The notes beneath the pieces were generated by a model. That model was given only the letters and a program-made list of their open reading frames with translations. It was not told where the DNA came from and searched no databases. From contig JABAQQ010000027.1 of assembly GCA_019187225.1 (NCBI GenBank), positions 105,390-169,389 on the forward strand: a stretch of 64,000 nt of DNA, written 5' to 3'. The first letter of the stretch is position 1. Every line of letters begins with the position of its first letter. The DNA is from Saprospiraceae bacterium (GTDB taxonomy: Bacteria > Bacteroidota > Bacteroidia > Chitinophagales > Saprospiraceae). Positions 62,562-64,000 of the stretch are shown piece by piece. Position numbers and translations under genes: made by a program.

Positions 62562-64000
62562 ATGAAATCCGCCGAATCCAAAACCGCTACCGCCGCCCAA
62601 CCTGCCCATGCGCAGGAGCACGCGCAACAGCCGTTCTTCCAAAAGGACGGGCAGGGAGCGTTTTTTTCGGAGGAAACGAAACAAAAAGGCGCTTTTTTCA
62701 ATCCCCCGGCCGTCCAACCCAAACTGACCATAGGCAAACCGGGTGATAAATACGAACAGGAAGCCGACGCGATGGCGGAGAAAGTGGTGGGGCAGATTTC
62801 TGAAAACAATTCGCAGGCAGGCGGCAGCGCAGCAACCGGAACGGGCAATGCTCCCGGACATACTTCCCCTGCCGTGCAAGCCCAACCCGCTGCCCCGTCC
62901 GGTCAGGAACAATTGCAACGCCAGGAAGGCGAGGAAGAAATAAAAGAAGCGGCGCCGGAAGTGCAGCGCAAAGCCATTTTCGAAAGCAACGAAGATACGC
63001 CGGAGGCGGATGTGCAGACGAAATTGACGGGTGCGCCTTTAGTGCAGGCGAAATGCGATAAATGCGAACAGGAGGAGCAATTGCAAAGGAAGGAGGAAGA
63101 AGAAATGAGCGGGCCGGAGCAGGAACCGCTTGTGCAGCGGATGTGTGCGGAATGCGCGACGGAAGAAGAAAACGCTGCATCAGATGGCGGTGCGAAAGAA
63201 GAACCGGATGTCCAGACCCAGGCTGATTCTCCCGCTCCCACCGCTTCGCCCGACCTGCAAAGCCGCCTGAATAACACCAAAGGAGGAGGACAATCCCTGT
63301 CCGAAGACACCCGCTCGTCCATGGAAGCCGGCTTCGGCGCCGATTTCAGCGGCGTGCGTGTGCATACGGACAGCGAGGCGACTCAAATGAATAAGGAATT
63401 GGGCGCGCACGCTTTTACCCACGGATCGGATATCTATTTCAACGAGGGGAAATACGATACGGGGAGTACGGAGGGGAAGAAGTTGCTGGCGCATGAATTG
63501 ACGCATACGGTGCAGCAGGGGGGAAGCGCAAATAAAATACAAAAAAATGGTGTACAATCTAATTTAGATCGGCTAAATGAAATGCTCGATAGCTGGAATG
63601 TACCAGAGGAAGATGTAATTGCATTATTAAGGCAACTTACTGATTCGGAGAAAGCTACGGTATTGAGTAATCCTGTTTATAAAAACAAGATGGGAAGTGC
63701 ATTTAACATCAGTGAAATGGTAAGAGCCGTATCTATATTAAACCCAAGTTTAACCATTAAACTCGAATGGATTCAGTCGGCTTCCATTTTTACAAGCCAA
63801 ATAGATTATTCTGATATTAAAACATTAGTGATAAGCGCCCCTCAATCAGAAAGAAATGCATTGATAACGGATAGATGGAGAGGATTCTTTGTTGATGTCT
63901 GTACCAATCAGACCATGGTCGAGGCTCTGAATGATTTAGGGTATAATTTAGAGACAAAACTCACCTGGCTGGAAGCGGAAATGACCATTACCAGTTGGGA
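62562..64000 (+). CDS. DUF4157 eCIS-associated putative metallopeptidase effector, 3' end cut by window edge
   Basis: 479 residues are visible. Residues 1-240: low-complexity linker rich in Q, E, P and A with two CxxC pairs (CDKC, CAEC), typical of eCIS DUF4157 proteins. Residues about 245-320: the DUF4157 core with LSEDTRSSMEAGFGADFSGVRVH, GAHAFTHGSDIYF and the zinc motif HELTH at 311-315, then TVQQGG. The domain is known as a marker of eCIS cargo and may autoprocess. After that, from about 63530, the sequence becomes strongly AT-rich (20 G/C of 60 at 63541-63600 versus 41 of 60 at 63301-63360) and no fold is recognised. That C-terminal part is presumably the effector payload. Membership of the eCIS follows from position and domain. 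Confidence 0.85.
   Translation, partial: MKSAESKTATAAQPAHAQEHAQQPFFQKDGQGAFFSEETKQKGAFFNPPAVQPKLTIGKPGDKYEQEADAMAEKVVGQISENNSQAGGSAATGTGNAPGHTSPAVQAQPAAPSGQEQLQRQEGEEEIKEAAPEVQRKAIFESNEDTPEADVQTKLTGAPLVQAKCDKCEQEEQLQRKEEEEMSGPEQEPLVQRMCAECATEEENAASDGGAKEEPDVQTQADSPAPTASPDLQSRLNNTKGGGQSLSEDTRSSMEAGFGADFSGVRVHTDSEATQMNKELGAHAFTHGSDIYFNEGKYDTGSTEGKKLLAHELTHTVQQGGSANKIQKNGVQSNLDRLNEMLDSWNVPEEDVIALLRQLTDSEKATVLSNPVYKNKMGSAFNISEMVRAVSILNPSLTIKLEWIQSASIFTSQIDYSDIKTLVISAPQSERNALITDRWRGFFVDVCTNQTMVEALNDLGYNLETKLTWLEAEMTITSW

Noticed and set aside
1-64000. tRNA, rRNA, riboswitch and insertion-sequence search by eye
   Set aside because: No CCA-ended cloverleaf, rRNA motif, transposase or clear riboswitch core was seen; weak RNA elements could still be missed without a covariance search.

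Overview
The window is a chromosomal stretch of a member of the Bacteroidota, most likely Saprospiria-like (a Lewinella, Haliscomenobacter or Phaeodactylibacter relative). The evidence is a SusC/SusD outer-membrane nutrient pair, a protein with a type IX secretion C-terminal sorting domain, start codons without Shine-Dalgarno sequences, and promoters matching the Bacteroidota consensus TTTG-N19-TAnnTTTG. The exact genus cannot be fixed from the sequence alone. Most genes are GC-rich. I saw no rRNA, tRNA, CRISPR array, intact insertion sequence or phage capsid gene.

Layout. 1-8.3 kb: a cut-off 5'-nucleotidase, acetoacetyl-CoA synthetase, an Asp-box lipoprotein, an outer-membrane-type protein, an FkbM methyltransferase, lipoyl synthase, and a convergent T9SS-sorted protein. 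8.4-9.4 kb: a SAM methyltransferase and a small membrane protein, separated by a heptanucleotide repeat. 9.5-18.4 kb: a metacaspase-like protease, a TPR-CHAT (caspase-like) protein, an ECF sigma factor, a membrane anti-sigma-like TPR protein and an M48-like metallopeptidase. 18.6-23.3 kb: a SusC/SusD pair. 23.7-27.3 kb: lon, a decayed VapBC toxin-antitoxin pair and ruvA. 27.3-32.3 kb: a lipoprotein, PRPP synthetase, a rhodanese lipoprotein and two nucleotide-sugar enzymes.

33.0 kb to the end of the window: one long co-directional locus for an extracellular contractile injection system (eCIS, related to AFP, PVC, MAC and AlgoCIS). Gene order is DUF4255 cap protein, unknown 435-aa protein, sheath, two tube proteins, DUF5908, LysM hub protein, VgrG-like spike, PAAR tip, gp25 baseplate, baseplate J-like protein, S74-chaperoned repeat fibre, a giant second baseplate protein, a 1457-aa unknown with Ig-like repeats, tape measure protein, a glycosyltransferase/methyltransferase fusion, and a DUF4157 metallopeptidase-like effector that runs off the window. 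A consensus promoter sits about 330 bp upstream of the first gene.

The most unusual points are in the eCIS locus. The second baseplate protein carries about two dozen alternating YegP/DUF1508-like repeats inserted between its conserved halves. A three-part sugar-transfer/methylation enzyme is encoded inside the operon. The DUF4157 protein changes abruptly from GC-rich to AT-rich sequence right after its zinc motif, as expected of a swapped effector domain. No AAA+ ATPase of the eCIS core is encoded within the window. Outside the eCIS, the TPR-CHAT / ECF sigma / anti-sigma cluster looks like a possible protease-controlled transcription switch.
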